Shown: positions 39,449 through 49,529, counted from the first letter of the stretch. The stretch: DNA of 64,000 nt from ZC4RG30 sp965652645 (GCA_965652645.1 CBFGXE010000006.1:57706-121705), one strand, 5' to 3'. The notes: a model not told the origin generated them from the letters alone. Program-made: numbers and translations.

Positions 39449-41650
39449 GTGGACGGCACGCCGCTGAAAGCCGGCCCCGGCGCAAGGCGCCGGCGCGTAC
39501 CCCGGCTTGCCCGCTCGCCGCAGCGACCCTCCGGACGTTCACGTTACCTGCTGGAAGGGAGCCCGTTTCCCCTGGGAGCGACCTGGGACGGCGAGGGCGT
39601 CAACTTCGCGCTGTTCTCGGCCCACGCCACGCATGTGGAACTGTGCCTGTTCGATGCGCGTGGCGAGCGCGAAGTGGAGCGCATCGAGCTGCGCGAGCGC
39701 ACCGGCGAGATCTGGCACGGCTACCTGCCCGAGGGACGCCCCGGCCTGCTCTACGGCTATCGTGTCTACGGTCCCTACGATCCGCACAACGGGCATCGCT
39801 TCAATCCCGCCAAGCTGTTGCTGGATCCCTACGCACGCAAGCTGGCCGGCTCGCTGCTGTGGGGGCCGGAGATCTTCGGTTACGTGCTCGGCCACCGCTT
39901 GCGGGACCTGTCTTTCGACTCCCGCGACAGTGCTCCCTTCGTGCCCCGTTGCGTGGTGGTGGATTCCGGAGCGGCACCGCCGCCCGGGCGGCCGCAGGTG
40001 CCCTGGGAACGGACCGTCCTCTACGAATTGCACGTGCGTGGCTACACCCGGCTGCACCCGGGCGTGCCGCCGGCCATGCAGGGCACATTCGCGGGACTGG
40101 CATCGGATGAGGTGGTCGGGTCGCTGCAGCGCCTGGGCATCACCGCGCTGGAGCTGCTGCCGGTGCAGGCCGCCGTTGATGACGGGTTCCTGCTCGACCG
40201 CGGGCTGCACAACTACTGGGGCTACAACACCATCGGCTTCTTCGCGCCCGCGCCGCGTTATCTCGCCAGCGGCGACATCGCGGAGTTCCGCGACATGGTC
40301 TCGCGCTTCCACGCTGCCGGCATCGAAGTCATCCTCGACGTGGTCTACAACCACACCGCGGAGGGCAACGAGCTCGGACCCACCCTCAGCTTCAAGGGCA
40401 TCGACAACGCCTCCTACTACCGGCTGCAGAAGGATCGCCGCTACTACATCAACGACACCGGCACCGGCAACATGCTCGAGGCGGAGAGCCCGCGCACCCT
40501 GCAGCTCATCGCCGACAGCCTGCGCTACTGGGCGACGGAGATGGGGGTGGACGGATTCCGGTTCGACCTCGCCACCATCCTGGCGCGGCGTCCGGAAGGT
40601 TTCACCGAACGTGCCGGATTCCTGGACATCTGCCTGCAGGACCCCGTGCTCTCGCGGCTCAAGCTCATTGCGGAGCCGTGGGACTGCGGGCCCGGCGGGC
40701 ACCAGACCGGCAACTTCCCGCCCGGCTGGGCGGAGTGGAACGACCGCTTCCGCAACACGGTGCGCGCCTTCTGGCGGGGTGACTTCGGCCAGCGCGGTGA
40801 CCTGGCCTCCCGCCTGTGCGGCACGCCGGAGTTGTTCAACCGGCGTGGCAGGAGGCCCTGGGCCAGCGTCAACTTCGTGACCGCGCACGACGGTTTCACG
40901 CTGCACGACCTGGTTTCCTACAACGGCAAGCACAACGAGGCCAACGGGGACGAGAACCGCGACGGCACCGACGACAACCTCTCCTGGAACCACGGTGCGG
41001 AAGGTCCGACCGAAGATGAAGGCATCCGCGCCCTGCGCGAACTGCAGAAACGCAACCTGCTGGCCACGCTGCTGTTCGCGCAGGGCACGCCCATGCTGCT
41101 GGCCGGCGATGAGCTGGGGCATACGCAGCGCGGCAACAACAACGCCTACGCGCAGGACAATGAGATCACCTGGATCGACTGGCAGGCCGTCGGGCCCGGG
41201 GGCGAGGCCCTGCGGCAGTTCACCGCGCGCCTGATCAGCCTGCGCAACCGCTACCTGCCGCTGCGTGCGCCACGTTTTCCGGGATCGCCGGTGAAACCTG
41301 CGCCGGACGTCAGGGATGTCACCTGGCTCAACTGCGACGGCACAGAACTTGGCACCGGCGACTGGCAGGATCCCGGGCACCGCTGCCTCGGCCTGCTGCG
41401 CGATGGCCGCGCCTGGACCGGGGGCGAGGGGGCAGTGACCATGGCGCTGCTGTTCAACGCCCATGATGGCGACCTGGAGTTCCGGCTGCCCGATGCCGGC
41501 GCGGGCCTGGCCTGGCGCCGGCTGCTCAGCACCCGCGAACCGGACGCACCGGAACAGTTGTTGCCACAAGGTGACCCCACGCTGCTGCACGCGCGCTCCG
41601 TGCAGGTGCTGGTGCTGGAGCCTGCGGCGCCCACGTCCACGGCGGCCTAG
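39449..41650 (+). CDS. glgX: Glycogen debranching enzyme GlgX
   Basis: 733 residues with a GTG start at 39449. N-terminal CBM48 domain (SPFPLGATWDGEGVNFALFSAHATHVELCLFD) and GH13 isoamylase-type catalytic barrel: DVVYNHTAEGNELGPT, DGFRFDLATILAR (nucleophile Asp), LIAEPWDCGPGGHQTGNFP (acid Glu), FVTAHDGFTLHDLVSYN, and the GlgX-specific NEANGDENRDGTDDNLSWNHG. It hydrolyses alpha-1,6 branches in phosphorylase-limit glycogen in the cytoplasm, giving linear malto-oligosaccharides for TreY. Three bases separate it from treY. Confidence 0.95.
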   Translation: MDGTPLKAGPGARRRRVPRLARSPQRPSGRSRYLLEGSPFPLGATWDGEGVNFALFSAHATHVELCLFDARGEREVERIELRERTGEIWHGYLPEGRPGLLYGYRVYGPYDPHNGHRFNPAKLLLDPYARKLAGSLLWGPEIFGYVLGHRLRDLSFDSRDSAPFVPRCVVVDSGAAPPPGRPQVPWERTVLYELHVRGYTRLHPGVPPAMQGTFAGLASDEVVGSLQRLGITALELLPVQAAVDDGFLLDRGLHNYWGYNTIGFFAPAPRYLASGDIAEFRDMVSRFHAAGIEVILDVVYNHTAEGNELGPTLSFKGIDNASYYRLQKDRRYYINDTGTGNMLEAESPRTLQLIADSLRYWATEMGVDGFRFDLATILARRPEGFTERAGFLDICLQDPVLSRLKLIAEPWDCGPGGHQTGNFPPGWAEWNDRFRNTVRAFWRGDFGQRGDLASRLCGTPELFNRRGRRPWASVNFVTAHDGFTLHDLVSYNGKHNEANGDENRDGTDDNLSWNHGAEGPTEDEGIRALRELQKRNLLATLLFAQGTPMLLAGDELGHTQRGNNNAYAQDNEITWIDWQAVGPGGEALRQFTARLISLRNRYLPLRAPRFPGSPVKPAPDVRDVTWLNCDGTELGTGDWQDPGHRCLGLLRDGRAWTGGEGAVTMALLFNAHDGDLEFRLPDAGAGLAWRRLLSTREPDAPEQLLPQGDPTLLHARSVQVLVLEPAAPTSTAA

Positions 41651-41653
41651 CGC

Positions 41654-44485
41654 GTGCGACGGGCGACATACCGGCTGCAGCTCACGCCGGAGTTCGGGTT
41701 TGCGCAGGCGCGCGAGGCGCTGCCCTACCTGCATGCGTTGGGCATCAGCCATCTCTACCTTTCGCCCGTGTCCGGCAGCCGCGAGGGCAGCACCCACGGC
41801 TACGACGTGATCGACCACGGGCAGATCGACGGGCAGCTGGGGGGACGTGCCGCCTTCGATGCACTGGCCGCCGCCTGTCGCGAGCTGGGCATGGGCCTGG
41901 TGCTGGACATCGTTCCCAACCACATGGCGGTACTCGGGGCCGGCAACCAGTGGTGGATCGACGTGCTGGAGAACGGGCCGGCGTCACGCTTCGCCACCTA
42001 CTTCGACATTGACTGGGAGCCGGTCCGCAGCAGCATGCGCAATCGCCTGCTGGTGCCGGTGCTCGCGGCGCCACTGGGAGACATCATCGATCGCGGGGAG
42101 ATCCGCCTGGAGTTCCAGGCCGATGCAGGTGCCTTCGCGGTGCGATACGCAAGCCATCGCCTTCCCGTGGAGCCGCGCGGTTATCCACTGGTGTTCCGCG
42201 CCGCCGAGCCGCCCCTGGAAGTGGCGCTGCCAGGCGAGGCAGCCCAGGAGCTTTCCAGCCTGCTGGATGCCTTTGCCGCGTTGCCGCCGCCGCTGGCCGG
42301 GACGGCGGAAACGCTTCAGGTGCGGGATCGTGACCGCCAGGTGAACCAGCGCCGGCTCGCGCGCCTGTGCGAGCGGCAGCCCGAGGTGCGCGATTTCATC
42401 CTGCATGCCGTGCAGCGGATCAATACGCCTGGATCAGACCTGCTGGCCGAACTGTTGGCGGTGCAGCCGTACCGGCTGGCCTTCTGGCGCGTGTCCGGGG
42501 AGGAGATCAACTACCGGCGCTTCTTCGACGTGAACGAACTGGCGGCGCTGCGCATGGAGGAGCCGGCGGTGTTTGCCGCCACGCATTCGCTGGTGCGCGA
42601 GCTGTGGCAGCAGGGCGCCATCGACGGGCTGCGCGTGGACCATGCTGACGGCCTCTACGATCCGCCGGCCTATCTCGCGCAATTGCGCGACCTGCTCGGG
42701 GACGGTTCCGGCAAGCGGCCCTGGACCCTGGTGGAGAAGATCCTGGGGCCCGGCGAGAAGCTGCCCGCGGACTGGTGCGTGGATGGCACCACCGGCTACG
42801 AATTCGGCGCGCTGGTGACCGGATGGCTGGCGCGCAGCGAGGGCATCGACGCGCTGGACCGGACATGGCAGCGCTTCACCGGCCGCGACACGCCCTTTGA
42901 CGAGGTCGTCTACGAAAGCAAGAAGCAGGTGATGCGCAGCTCCCTGGCGGCGGAGATCAGCATGCTGGCGGCGCGGCTGGACCGGCTGGCGCAGATGCAT
43001 CGCAATACCAGTGACTTCACGCTGTTCGACCTGCGCGAAGCCATCGTGGAAGTCATCGCCTGCTTCCCCGTGTATCGCACCTATATCGCCAGCGACCGGC
43101 CCAGCGCAGAGGATGTGCAGCAGGTGCGCCGGGCCATTGGTGCCGCCTTCAGCCGCCGCCGCACGGCGCTGCGCGCACTGGAGTTCCTGGAGGAGGTGCT
43201 CCTGGGCGGCCTGTCCGGCGACCCGCGCCGCGCCGCAGCGGCACTGGATTTCACCCGCAAGTTCCAGCAGGTGACTTCACCGGTGATGGCCAAGGGGGTG
43301 GAGGACACCGCGTTCTACCGTTTCGCGCGGCTGCTGGCGTTCAACGAGGTGGGTGCCGACCCGGATGCCAGGGGCATTTCCACCGAACTCCTGCATCGTG
43401 CCAACGAGGCGCGCGCGCGCGAATGGCCGCGCACCCTGATTGCCACCGCCACGCACGACAGCAAGCGGGGCGAGGACGTGCGCTTCCGGCTGTGCGTCCT
43501 GTCGGAACTGGCACGCCAGTGGTCCGACTGTGTTGGTCGCTGGCGCCGCCTGAAACGGCGGAAACGGGCCGCGGATGCGCCGGACGCAGTACAGGAATAC
43601 CTCCTGCTGCAGTCATTGCTGGGCATCTGGCCGTCTGGCGCGGGCGAGGATCCACAGGGACTGCGCGCACGCCTGGCGGACTACGCGGTGAAGGCGGCGC
43701 GCGAGGCCAAGGAGGAAACCTCCTGGCTGGAGCAGGACGAGGAGGCCGAAGCCGCATTGCAGGACCTGGTGGCGCAGATGCTGCCGGCGGCCGGCATGGC
43801 GGGGTTCGAGCGGTACTTCCGGCCAGTCATCGACAGCGTGGCCTACTTCGGCATGCTCAACGCGCTCAGCGCAGTCACCCTCAAGCTCACCGCACCGGGC
43901 GTGCCGGACATCTACCAGGGATGCGAGCTGCCCTCGCTGGTGCTGGTGGATCCGGACAATCGCCGTCCCGTCGATTTCAATGCCCATGCGCTCGCGCTCG
44001 AATCATTGCAGCAACGGTTGCGCGGGCAGTCCCGGGCGGAGGTCGCGGCCGACCTGCTGGCGCACTGGCAGGACGGGCAGGTGAAGCTCCTGGTTACCTG
44101 GACCCTGCTGCGCCTGGGGCAATCCCATGCCAGGGCCTTTGAAGGCGAATACATCGCGCTGCCGACGCAGGGCGAGCAGGCGGAGTGTGTCTGCGCCTAT
44201 GCGCGTGCAGCGGAAGGGTTGGCCCTGGTAGTGGTGGTTTCGCGCTGGGCCGCCACGCTGTCAGGTGGCGTGCCGCAGCCGCCACTGGGCGTGGCCGTCT
44301 GGCATGACACCGCCGTACAGCTGCCGCGCACGCTGCCTGCGGGCCTGTACACCGACGTGTTCACCGGCCGGGACTTTCAGGTCGGCAATACAGCAGGTGA
44401 CGGAACAGGGGAAACACGCCTGGACATTGCCTCGTTGCTCACCGTGCTGCCCGTCTGCGTGCTGGCGTGCCAGGAGGAATCGTGA
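41654..44485 (+). CDS. treY: Malto-oligosyltrehalose synthase TreY
   Basis: 943 residues, GTG start. GH13 family 26 features: ATYRLQLTPEFGFAQAREALPYLHALGISHLYLSPV, GYDVIDHGQID, VLDIVPNHMAV, DGLRVDHADGLYDPPAYL, WTLVEKILGPGEKLP, ATATHDSKRGEDVRFRL and GVPDIYQGCELPSLVLVDPDNRRPVD. The enzyme turns the reducing end of malto-oligosaccharides into an alpha,alpha-1,1 linkage. Length is at the long end for the family, owing to inserts in the C-terminal half. Stop overlaps the treZ GTG. Confidence 0.95.
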   Translation: MRRATYRLQLTPEFGFAQAREALPYLHALGISHLYLSPVSGSREGSTHGYDVIDHGQIDGQLGGRAAFDALAAACRELGMGLVLDIVPNHMAVLGAGNQWWIDVLENGPASRFATYFDIDWEPVRSSMRNRLLVPVLAAPLGDIIDRGEIRLEFQADAGAFAVRYASHRLPVEPRGYPLVFRAAEPPLEVALPGEAAQELSSLLDAFAALPPPLAGTAETLQVRDRDRQVNQRRLARLCERQPEVRDFILHAVQRINTPGSDLLAELLAVQPYRLAFWRVSGEEINYRRFFDVNELAALRMEEPAVFAATHSLVRELWQQGAIDGLRVDHADGLYDPPAYLAQLRDLLGDGSGKRPWTLVEKILGPGEKLPADWCVDGTTGYEFGALVTGWLARSEGIDALDRTWQRFTGRDTPFDEVVYESKKQVMRSSLAAEISMLAARLDRLAQMHRNTSDFTLFDLREAIVEVIACFPVYRTYIASDRPSAEDVQQVRRAIGAAFSRRRTALRALEFLEEVLLGGLSGDPRRAAAALDFTRKFQQVTSPVMAKGVEDTAFYRFARLLAFNEVGADPDARGISTELLHRANEARAREWPRTLIATATHDSKRGEDVRFRLCVLSELARQWSDCVGRWRRLKRRKRAADAPDAVQEYLLLQSLLGIWPSGAGEDPQGLRARLADYAVKAAREAKEETSWLEQDEEAEAALQDLVAQMLPAAGMAGFERYFRPVIDSVAYFGMLNALSAVTLKLTAPGVPDIYQGCELPSLVLVDPDNRRPVDFNAHALALESLQQRLRGQSRAEVAADLLAHWQDGQVKLLVTWTLLRLGQSHARAFEGEYIALPTQGEQAECVCAYARAAEGLALVVVVSRWAATLSGGVPQPPLGVAVWHDTAVQLPRTLPAGLYTDVFTGRDFQVGNTAGDGTGETRLDIASLLTVLPVCVLACQEES

Positions 44486-46323
44486 ACGAGCTGGGCGCCG
44501 TCTTCGAGGGAGCGGGCTGCCGCTTCCGTGTCTGGGCGCCGGAAGCCCGCCAGGTGTCTGTGGAGATCAAGGGCATGGCTGCCCTGCAACTGGAGCGGGA
44601 TGCGGCCGGTTACTGGAGCGGCAGCAGCGGGGCGGCGCGTCCCGGCCATCGATACCGGTACAACGTCGACGGCTCGGCGCTGCCTGACCCCTGCAGCCGC
44701 TACCAACCGGACGGGCCGCATGGCGCCTCCCTCATCGTGGACCGTCACGCCCATGCCTGGCGCGACCAGGGATGGCGCGGCGTGCAACTGGATGACCTGG
44801 TGGTGTACGAACTGCACGTGGGAACCTTCACGCCGGAGGGAACACTGGTGTCAGCCATCGACCGCCTGCCGCACCTGCGCGACCTCGGCATCACCGCCGT
44901 GGAGCTCCTGCCGCTGGCGGAGTTCCCCGGGCGCTTCAACTGGGGATATGACGGCGTCTCCTGGTTCGCACCCTCGCGAAACTACGGCCCCTACGATGCA
45001 TTGAAGCAGTTCGTGGATGCGGCACATGCCGCCGGCATCGGCGTGATCCTCGACGTGGTCTACAACCATTTCGGGCCCGACGGCAACTACACGCGCAACT
45101 TCAGTCCCTTCTATTTCGGCGGCAAGGGCACGGAGTGGGGTGACTCCCTCAACTTCGACGGCGAGCAGTCCGGGCCCGTGCGCGGGCTTGTACTGGCCAG
45201 CGCCACCGAATGGATCCGGGAGTTCCACCTGGATGGACTGCGGCTGGACGCCACGCACAGCATCTTTGACGCCAGCCGTCGCCACGTGGTGGCCGAACTC
45301 ACGGCCGCCGTGCGCGCCGCGGCCGGGCCGCGGTCGGTGGTGGTGATCGCGGAGAATGAAACGCAGTGCGCCTCGCAGTTGCTGCCGGAAGAGGCGGGCG
45401 GCTTCGGGCTGGACGCCATGTGGAACGACGACTTCCACCACACTGCGCTGGTGGCGGCCACCGGGCGGCGCCATGCGTACTACCAGGACTACCTCGGTTC
45501 GCCCCAGGAATTCGTCTCCACGGCAAGGCGCGGCTTTCTCTACCAGGGACAGTACTACCCCTGGCAGGGCAAGCACCGCGGCGAACCGCTGGAATTGCCG
45601 GCAACTCGCTGCGTTGCCTGCCTGGAGAACCACGACCAGGTGGCCAACAGCCTGGGTGGCCTGCGATTCCACCAGCTTGCCGCTCCCGCGCTCGCGCGCG
45701 CGCTCACCACCGTGTTGCTGCTGGGTCCCCAGGTGCCGCTGCTGTTCATGGGCGGGGAGTTCAATTCCACCGCACCCTTCCTCTTCTTTGCCGATCACCA
45801 GGAACCACTGCGCAGGCTGGTGCGCGAGGGGCGCCTGGAGTTCCTGGGGCAGTTCCCTGGCGTGGCTTCTGCTGACGGGCGCGCGGCGTTCACCGATCCC
45901 GGCGACGAGGAGTCCTTCCTGCGCAGCAAGCTCGACTGGAGCCAGTGCGTGGCGTCGAATCCGGCGCTGCGCCTGCACCGCGCGCTGCTGGCACTTCGCC
46001 GCGAGGATCCGGTGCTGCGCCAGCGGGGCAGGGCGGGGCTCGATGGCGCGGTGTTGCCCGGCAAGGCCTTCGTGCTGCGCTGGTTCGATTCCGCGCAGGC
46101 CGACCGCCTGCTGGTGGTGAACCTCGGCACCGAGGTGCATGCGCAGCCGATGCCCGAGCCACTGCTTGCAGCGCCGCGCGGCCGTCGCTGGTCGCTGCTG
46201 TTCAGCAGCGAGCATGCAGGTTTCGGCGGCAGTGGCAGCGTTGATCCACAGCTGGGCGGGCCTTGGCGGTTGCCGGGGCAATGCGCCATGCTTCTCGCGG
46301 CAGTGGAGGCCGGGCCGGAATGA
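44482..46323 (+). CDS. treZ: Malto-oligosyltrehalose trehalohydrolase TreZ
   Basis: 613 residues, GTG at 44482 with AGGAGG and a 4-bp overlap with treY. N-terminal CBM48-like domain (GAGCRFRVWAPEARQVSVEI), then GH13: DVVYNHFGPDGNYT, DGLRLDATHSIFD (Asp nucleophile), VVIAENETQ (Glu), CLENHDQVANSLGG (Asp), LLFMGGEFNSTAPFLFFADH. It releases trehalose from the product of TreY. Together with TreY and GlgX this gives a full glycogen-to-trehalose route; trehalose protects against drying and salt. Confidence 0.95.
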   Translation: MNELGAVFEGAGCRFRVWAPEARQVSVEIKGMAALQLERDAAGYWSGSSGAARPGHRYRYNVDGSALPDPCSRYQPDGPHGASLIVDRHAHAWRDQGWRGVQLDDLVVYELHVGTFTPEGTLVSAIDRLPHLRDLGITAVELLPLAEFPGRFNWGYDGVSWFAPSRNYGPYDALKQFVDAAHAAGIGVILDVVYNHFGPDGNYTRNFSPFYFGGKGTEWGDSLNFDGEQSGPVRGLVLASATEWIREFHLDGLRLDATHSIFDASRRHVVAELTAAVRAAAGPRSVVVIAENETQCASQLLPEEAGGFGLDAMWNDDFHHTALVAATGRRHAYYQDYLGSPQEFVSTARRGFLYQGQYYPWQGKHRGEPLELPATRCVACLENHDQVANSLGGLRFHQLAAPALARALTTVLLLGPQVPLLFMGGEFNSTAPFLFFADHQEPLRRLVREGRLEFLGQFPGVASADGRAAFTDPGDEESFLRSKLDWSQCVASNPALRLHRALLALRREDPVLRQRGRAGLDGAVLPGKAFVLRWFDSAQADRLLVVNLGTEVHAQPMPEPLLAAPRGRRWSLLFSSEHAGFGGSGSVDPQLGGPWRLPGQCAMLLAAVEAGPE

Positions 46324-48350
46324 CGCGCCTGGATGTCACGCTGCCAGCACGGGGTGATTGCGAGGCGTGGCGCAATCGTGAGTGGCTGGTCACCAACGGG
46401 CTCGGCGGATATGCCTCCGGCACGCTGGCCGGCGTGTGCACGCGCCGCTACCACGGCATCTTCGTGCCCAACCTGGCGCGGCCGCGCGGCCGGCACGTGC
46501 TGGTCTCTCGGCTGGACGAAGAAGTCCATTGCGGCGGCCGCACCTGGGTGCTGGGCTGTTCCGACCGCAAGGGCGAGCCGCTGGGCGAGTGCAGCGCACC
46601 CTGGCTGCGCTCCTTCTGCATGGACGGCAACATCGCCTGCTGGGTGTACCAGTGCGGCGAGGTCACGCTGGAGCGGCATCTGGTGATGCCCCACCAGCGC
46701 AACACGAGCTGCCTGCGTTACGTGGTCACCGGCGGTCCGCCGGCACGCTTGCGCGTGCGACCTTTCATGGCCTTCCGCCGGCAGGACGCGCCGCTGCAGC
46801 CACCGGGCTACGGCCGCTTCTCGCTGGGCGTCACCGAGGAAGGAAGCTGCCGCATCAGCCTGGAAGACAGCGACCTGTGGCTGGCCATGTGCCTGGTGCC
46901 CCGGCGCATGGCGTTCACGCACGCGCCGCTGGAGCAGGCGGATGCCTGGCTGTGGCGCGAACACCTGCGCGGTTATGACGCGCATGAAGCCTGTGCCAGC
47001 CCCGGCTACTACGAGTGGGTGGCGGAACCGGGTGAAGCGGCGATGGTGATGTTCACCACCGAGGAAACACATCCGGCTGCCGATCCCGCGCGGCCCTTCG
47101 AGGAGGAACGTGCCCGCACTGCGGCGCTGGTGGAGCTCGCCGGCGCACGCGAGGATCCCTTCCTCGCCCGCCTGGCGATCGCGGCCGACCAGTTCCTCAT
47201 CCTGCCGGAAAGCCGCCTGGAGGAGAGCGCGGAGGCGGCCTCGCACGGCCACGTGCTGCGCACGGTGGTGGCGGGCTACTTCTGGTTCCTCGATTGGGGC
47301 CGCGACACCATGATCTCGCTGGAAGGACTGATGCTGTGCACCGGCCGCCACATGGAGGCGCGGGCCACGCTGCTGACCTTCGCTGCCTACGTGCGCGACG
47401 GCCTGCTGCCCAACCTCTTTCCCGAGGGCGCGCGGGAAGGGGTCTACCACACGGTGGATGCGACGCTGTGGTACTTCCATGCCATCGACCGCTACCTGCA
47501 GGCCACGGGTGACCGCAGCCTGCTGGAAGAGTTGATGCCCACCCTGCGCACCATCATGCAGCACCACGTGGCAGGCACCCGCTTCGGCATCATGATGGAC
47601 CCCGAGGATGGCCTGCTGCGCGCCGGCACACCCGGCAATGCCTTGACCTGGATGGACGCGCATATGGGTGAATGGATCGTCACGCCGCGCCGTGGCAAGC
47701 CGGTGGAGATCCAGGCGCTCTGGTACAACGCGCTGCGGCTGATGCAGCAGTGGGAGACCACGCAGGCCGCGCGCGAGACCTGCGGTGGCCATGCTGCCCT
47801 GGTGCGGCGGTCGTTCAACGGAAAATTCTGGAATCCTGCCGGCAACTGCCTCTTCGACGTCGTGGACGGTGAGCAGGGGCCTGATGCGCGACTGCGTCCC
47901 AACCAGCTCTTCGCCATCGCACTGGACCATCCCGTGCTGGAGCGCACGCACTGGGCCGCGGTGCTCGAAACCGTGACCAGGGAGCTGCTCACGCCGGTCG
48001 GCCTGCGCACGCTCTCGCGTCCCGACCCCGCCTACAGCAGCAGCTACCACGGCAACCTGCGCAGCCGCGATGCCGCCTACCACCAGGGCACGGTGTGGCC
48101 ATGGCTGCTGGGCGCCTTCATCGACGCCTGGATCAAGGTGCACGGGGATGCCGCGGCCGCGCGCATCCTGCTGGAGGAGTTCCCGCGCCACCTGCACGTG
48201 GCCGGGCTGGGCAGCATCAGTGAAGTGTTTGACGGCGACGCACCCCACACGCCGCATGGCTGCATCGCGCAGGCCTGGAGCGTGGCCGAGGTGCTACGCT
48301 GCTGGAAGCGTACTGCGGCGGGGGCGGGTCACCGCGCAGGCGTCGTTTGA
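46320..48350 (+). CDS. Amylo-alpha-1,6-glucosidase (GH133 debranching enzyme)
   Basis: 676 residues, ATG overlapping the treZ stop by 4 bp. N-terminal domain: REWLVTNGLGGYASGTLAGVCTRRYHGIFV. C-terminal (alpha/alpha)6 domain: AGYFWFLDWGRDTMISLEGLMLCTGR, HTVDATLWYFHAIDRYLQATGD, NALTWMDAHMGEWIVTPRRGKPVEIQALWYNAL, LFAIALDHPVLE and YHQGTVWPWLLGAFIDAW. This is the archaeal/bacterial glycogen debranching type, which removes alpha-1,6 glucose stubs. Having it beside GlgX gives two debranching activities in one operon. Confidence 0.92.
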   Translation: MTRLDVTLPARGDCEAWRNREWLVTNGLGGYASGTLAGVCTRRYHGIFVPNLARPRGRHVLVSRLDEEVHCGGRTWVLGCSDRKGEPLGECSAPWLRSFCMDGNIACWVYQCGEVTLERHLVMPHQRNTSCLRYVVTGGPPARLRVRPFMAFRRQDAPLQPPGYGRFSLGVTEEGSCRISLEDSDLWLAMCLVPRRMAFTHAPLEQADAWLWREHLRGYDAHEACASPGYYEWVAEPGEAAMVMFTTEETHPAADPARPFEEERARTAALVELAGAREDPFLARLAIAADQFLILPESRLEESAEAASHGHVLRTVVAGYFWFLDWGRDTMISLEGLMLCTGRHMEARATLLTFAAYVRDGLLPNLFPEGAREGVYHTVDATLWYFHAIDRYLQATGDRSLLEELMPTLRTIMQHHVAGTRFGIMMDPEDGLLRAGTPGNALTWMDAHMGEWIVTPRRGKPVEIQALWYNALRLMQQWETTQAARETCGGHAALVRRSFNGKFWNPAGNCLFDVVDGEQGPDARLRPNQLFAIALDHPVLERTHWAAVLETVTRELLTPVGLRTLSRPDPAYSSSYHGNLRSRDAAYHQGTVWPWLLGAFIDAWIKVHGDAAAARILLEEFPRHLHVAGLGSISEVFDGDAPHTPHGCIAQAWSVAEVLRCWKRTAAGAGHRAGVV

Positions 48351-48375
48351 CCGGAAGGGACCCGGAGGAAAGACC

Positions 48376-48813
48376 ATGGAGACTTCAACCCTGCATCGCG
48401 GGCGGATGATTGACCACCTGCAGCTGGTCACCGCAGACCTTGCAGCCAGCCGCCGCTTCTACGACGCGGCATTCCAGGCGCTGCAGATCCCGTTGGGCGG
48501 CGAGGCCGCCGACTACTTCTGGTATGACGAGCTGTTCGTCTCCACGCGCGACAGCGCCGCCGCCCAGGGCTCGCTCACCGGCCGGGTACACCTGGCCTTC
48601 CAGGCCGCCAGTCCCGAAGCGGTGGACCGTTTCCACGCCGCCACGGTGGCGGCCGGCGGAAAGGACAATGGCGCGCCGGGCCAGCGGACGTATCATCCCG
48701 GGTATTACGCCGCCTTCGTGCTTGACCCGGATGGCAACAACATCGAGGCGGTGTACCACGGGCCCGCCGACCGCTCTGCCGCGTCGGTGCAGATCAATTT
48801 CCCGACTCCCTGA
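48376..48813 (+). CDS. VOC family (glyoxalase-like) protein
   Basis: 145 residues, ATG at 48376 after GGAGGAA. One glyoxalase/bleomycin-resistance fold: MIDHLQLVTADLAASRRFYDAAFQAL, DELFVSTRD, GRVHLAFQAASPEAVDRFHAATVAAGGKDNGAPG, HPGYYAAFVLDPDGNNIEAVYH. Metal ligands His (about 13), His (about 75) and Glu (about 129) are present. Such proteins may isomerise, cleave or bind small molecules; the substrate is unknown. 25 bp after the GH133 gene. Confidence 0.88.
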   Translation: METSTLHRGRMIDHLQLVTADLAASRRFYDAAFQALQIPLGGEAADYFWYDELFVSTRDSAAAQGSLTGRVHLAFQAASPEAVDRFHAATVAAGGKDNGAPGQRTYHPGYYAAFVLDPDGNNIEAVYHGPADRSAASVQINFPTP

Positions 48814-48832
48814 GGAGCTTGCAGACTTGAAC

Positions 48833-49480
48833 ATGCCACGTTTGCTTCCGGGCCTGCTGTCGCTGCTGGCCTGCTTCGCGCTGCCAGCCGGCGCGCAGGA
48901 AACACCGGCGCCGGGCGCGCCTGCCGCCCCTGCCCAGGCACCCGCGCAGGCCCCGGCCACCACCACGGTGATCTTCAAGACCGCCCTGGGCGAGATCCAC
49001 ATCGCGCTGGAAACCGCGCGCGCCCCGATCACGGCCGCGAACTTCCTGCGTTATGTGGATGCGAAGCGTTTCGACGGCATCACCTTCTATCGCGCACACA
49101 AGGTTTCTCCCGACGGCAAGTACGCCATCGTGCAGGGCGGCCTGCAGAACAACAGCCGCCTGGTCTACAAGCCGATCGCCCACGAATCCCCGCAGGCCAC
49201 CGGCCTGTCGCACGTGGATGGCGCAATTTCAATGGCGCGTGAGGCACCCGGCACCGCCACCGCCGATTTCTTCATCGTGGTGGGAGACCTGGTGTCGATG
49301 GATGGCAAGCCCGATGGCAGCGACCCCGGCTACGCGGTGTTCGGCCGCGTGGTGTCCGGCATGGACGTGGTGCGCGCCATGCTCGAGCTGCCGCGCAGCG
49401 AGGATGCGCGCAACCCCGTGATGAAGGGGCAGATGCTGGCCACGCCAGTGAAGGTGGAGTCGGCACGGCGCGCACCCTGA
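48833..49480 (+). CDS. Periplasmic cyclophilin-type peptidyl-prolyl isomerase
   Basis: 215 residues from the ATG at 48833; an in-frame TTG at 48827 lies nearer the GAGGAG site and may be the true start. Signal peptide ending LPAGAQ. Residues about 20-44 are an Ala/Pro/Gln linker, then the cyclophilin barrel: VIFKTALGEIHIALETARAPITAANFLRYVDAKRFDGITFYRAHK, ISMAREAPGTATADFFIVVGDL, GYAVFGRVVSGMDVVRAML. It accelerates proline isomerisation during folding of exported proteins. Catalytic Arg is in FYRAHK. Confidence 0.9.
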   Translation: MPRLLPGLLSLLACFALPAGAQETPAPGAPAAPAQAPAQAPATTTVIFKTALGEIHIALETARAPITAANFLRYVDAKRFDGITFYRAHKVSPDGKYAIVQGGLQNNSRLVYKPIAHESPQATGLSHVDGAISMAREAPGTATADFFIVVGDLVSMDGKPDGSDPGYAVFGRVVSGMDVVRAMLELPRSEDARNPVMKGQMLATPVKVESARRAP

Positions 49481-49529
49481 GCCCGGCCTGGCGGTGCCGC
49501 TGCGATGGAGGCGCGGTTACACTGCGGGG

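Noticed and set aside
39539..41923. Open frame of 794 codons on the minus strand opposite glgX
   Set aside because: Antisense shadow: the opposite strand has full GlgX motifs, and this translation shows no domain pattern or credible ribosome site.
45795..48257. Open frame of 820 codons on the minus strand opposite treZ and the GH133 gene
   Set aside because: Antisense shadow crossing two well-supported coupled genes; repetitive Gln/His/Arg composition.
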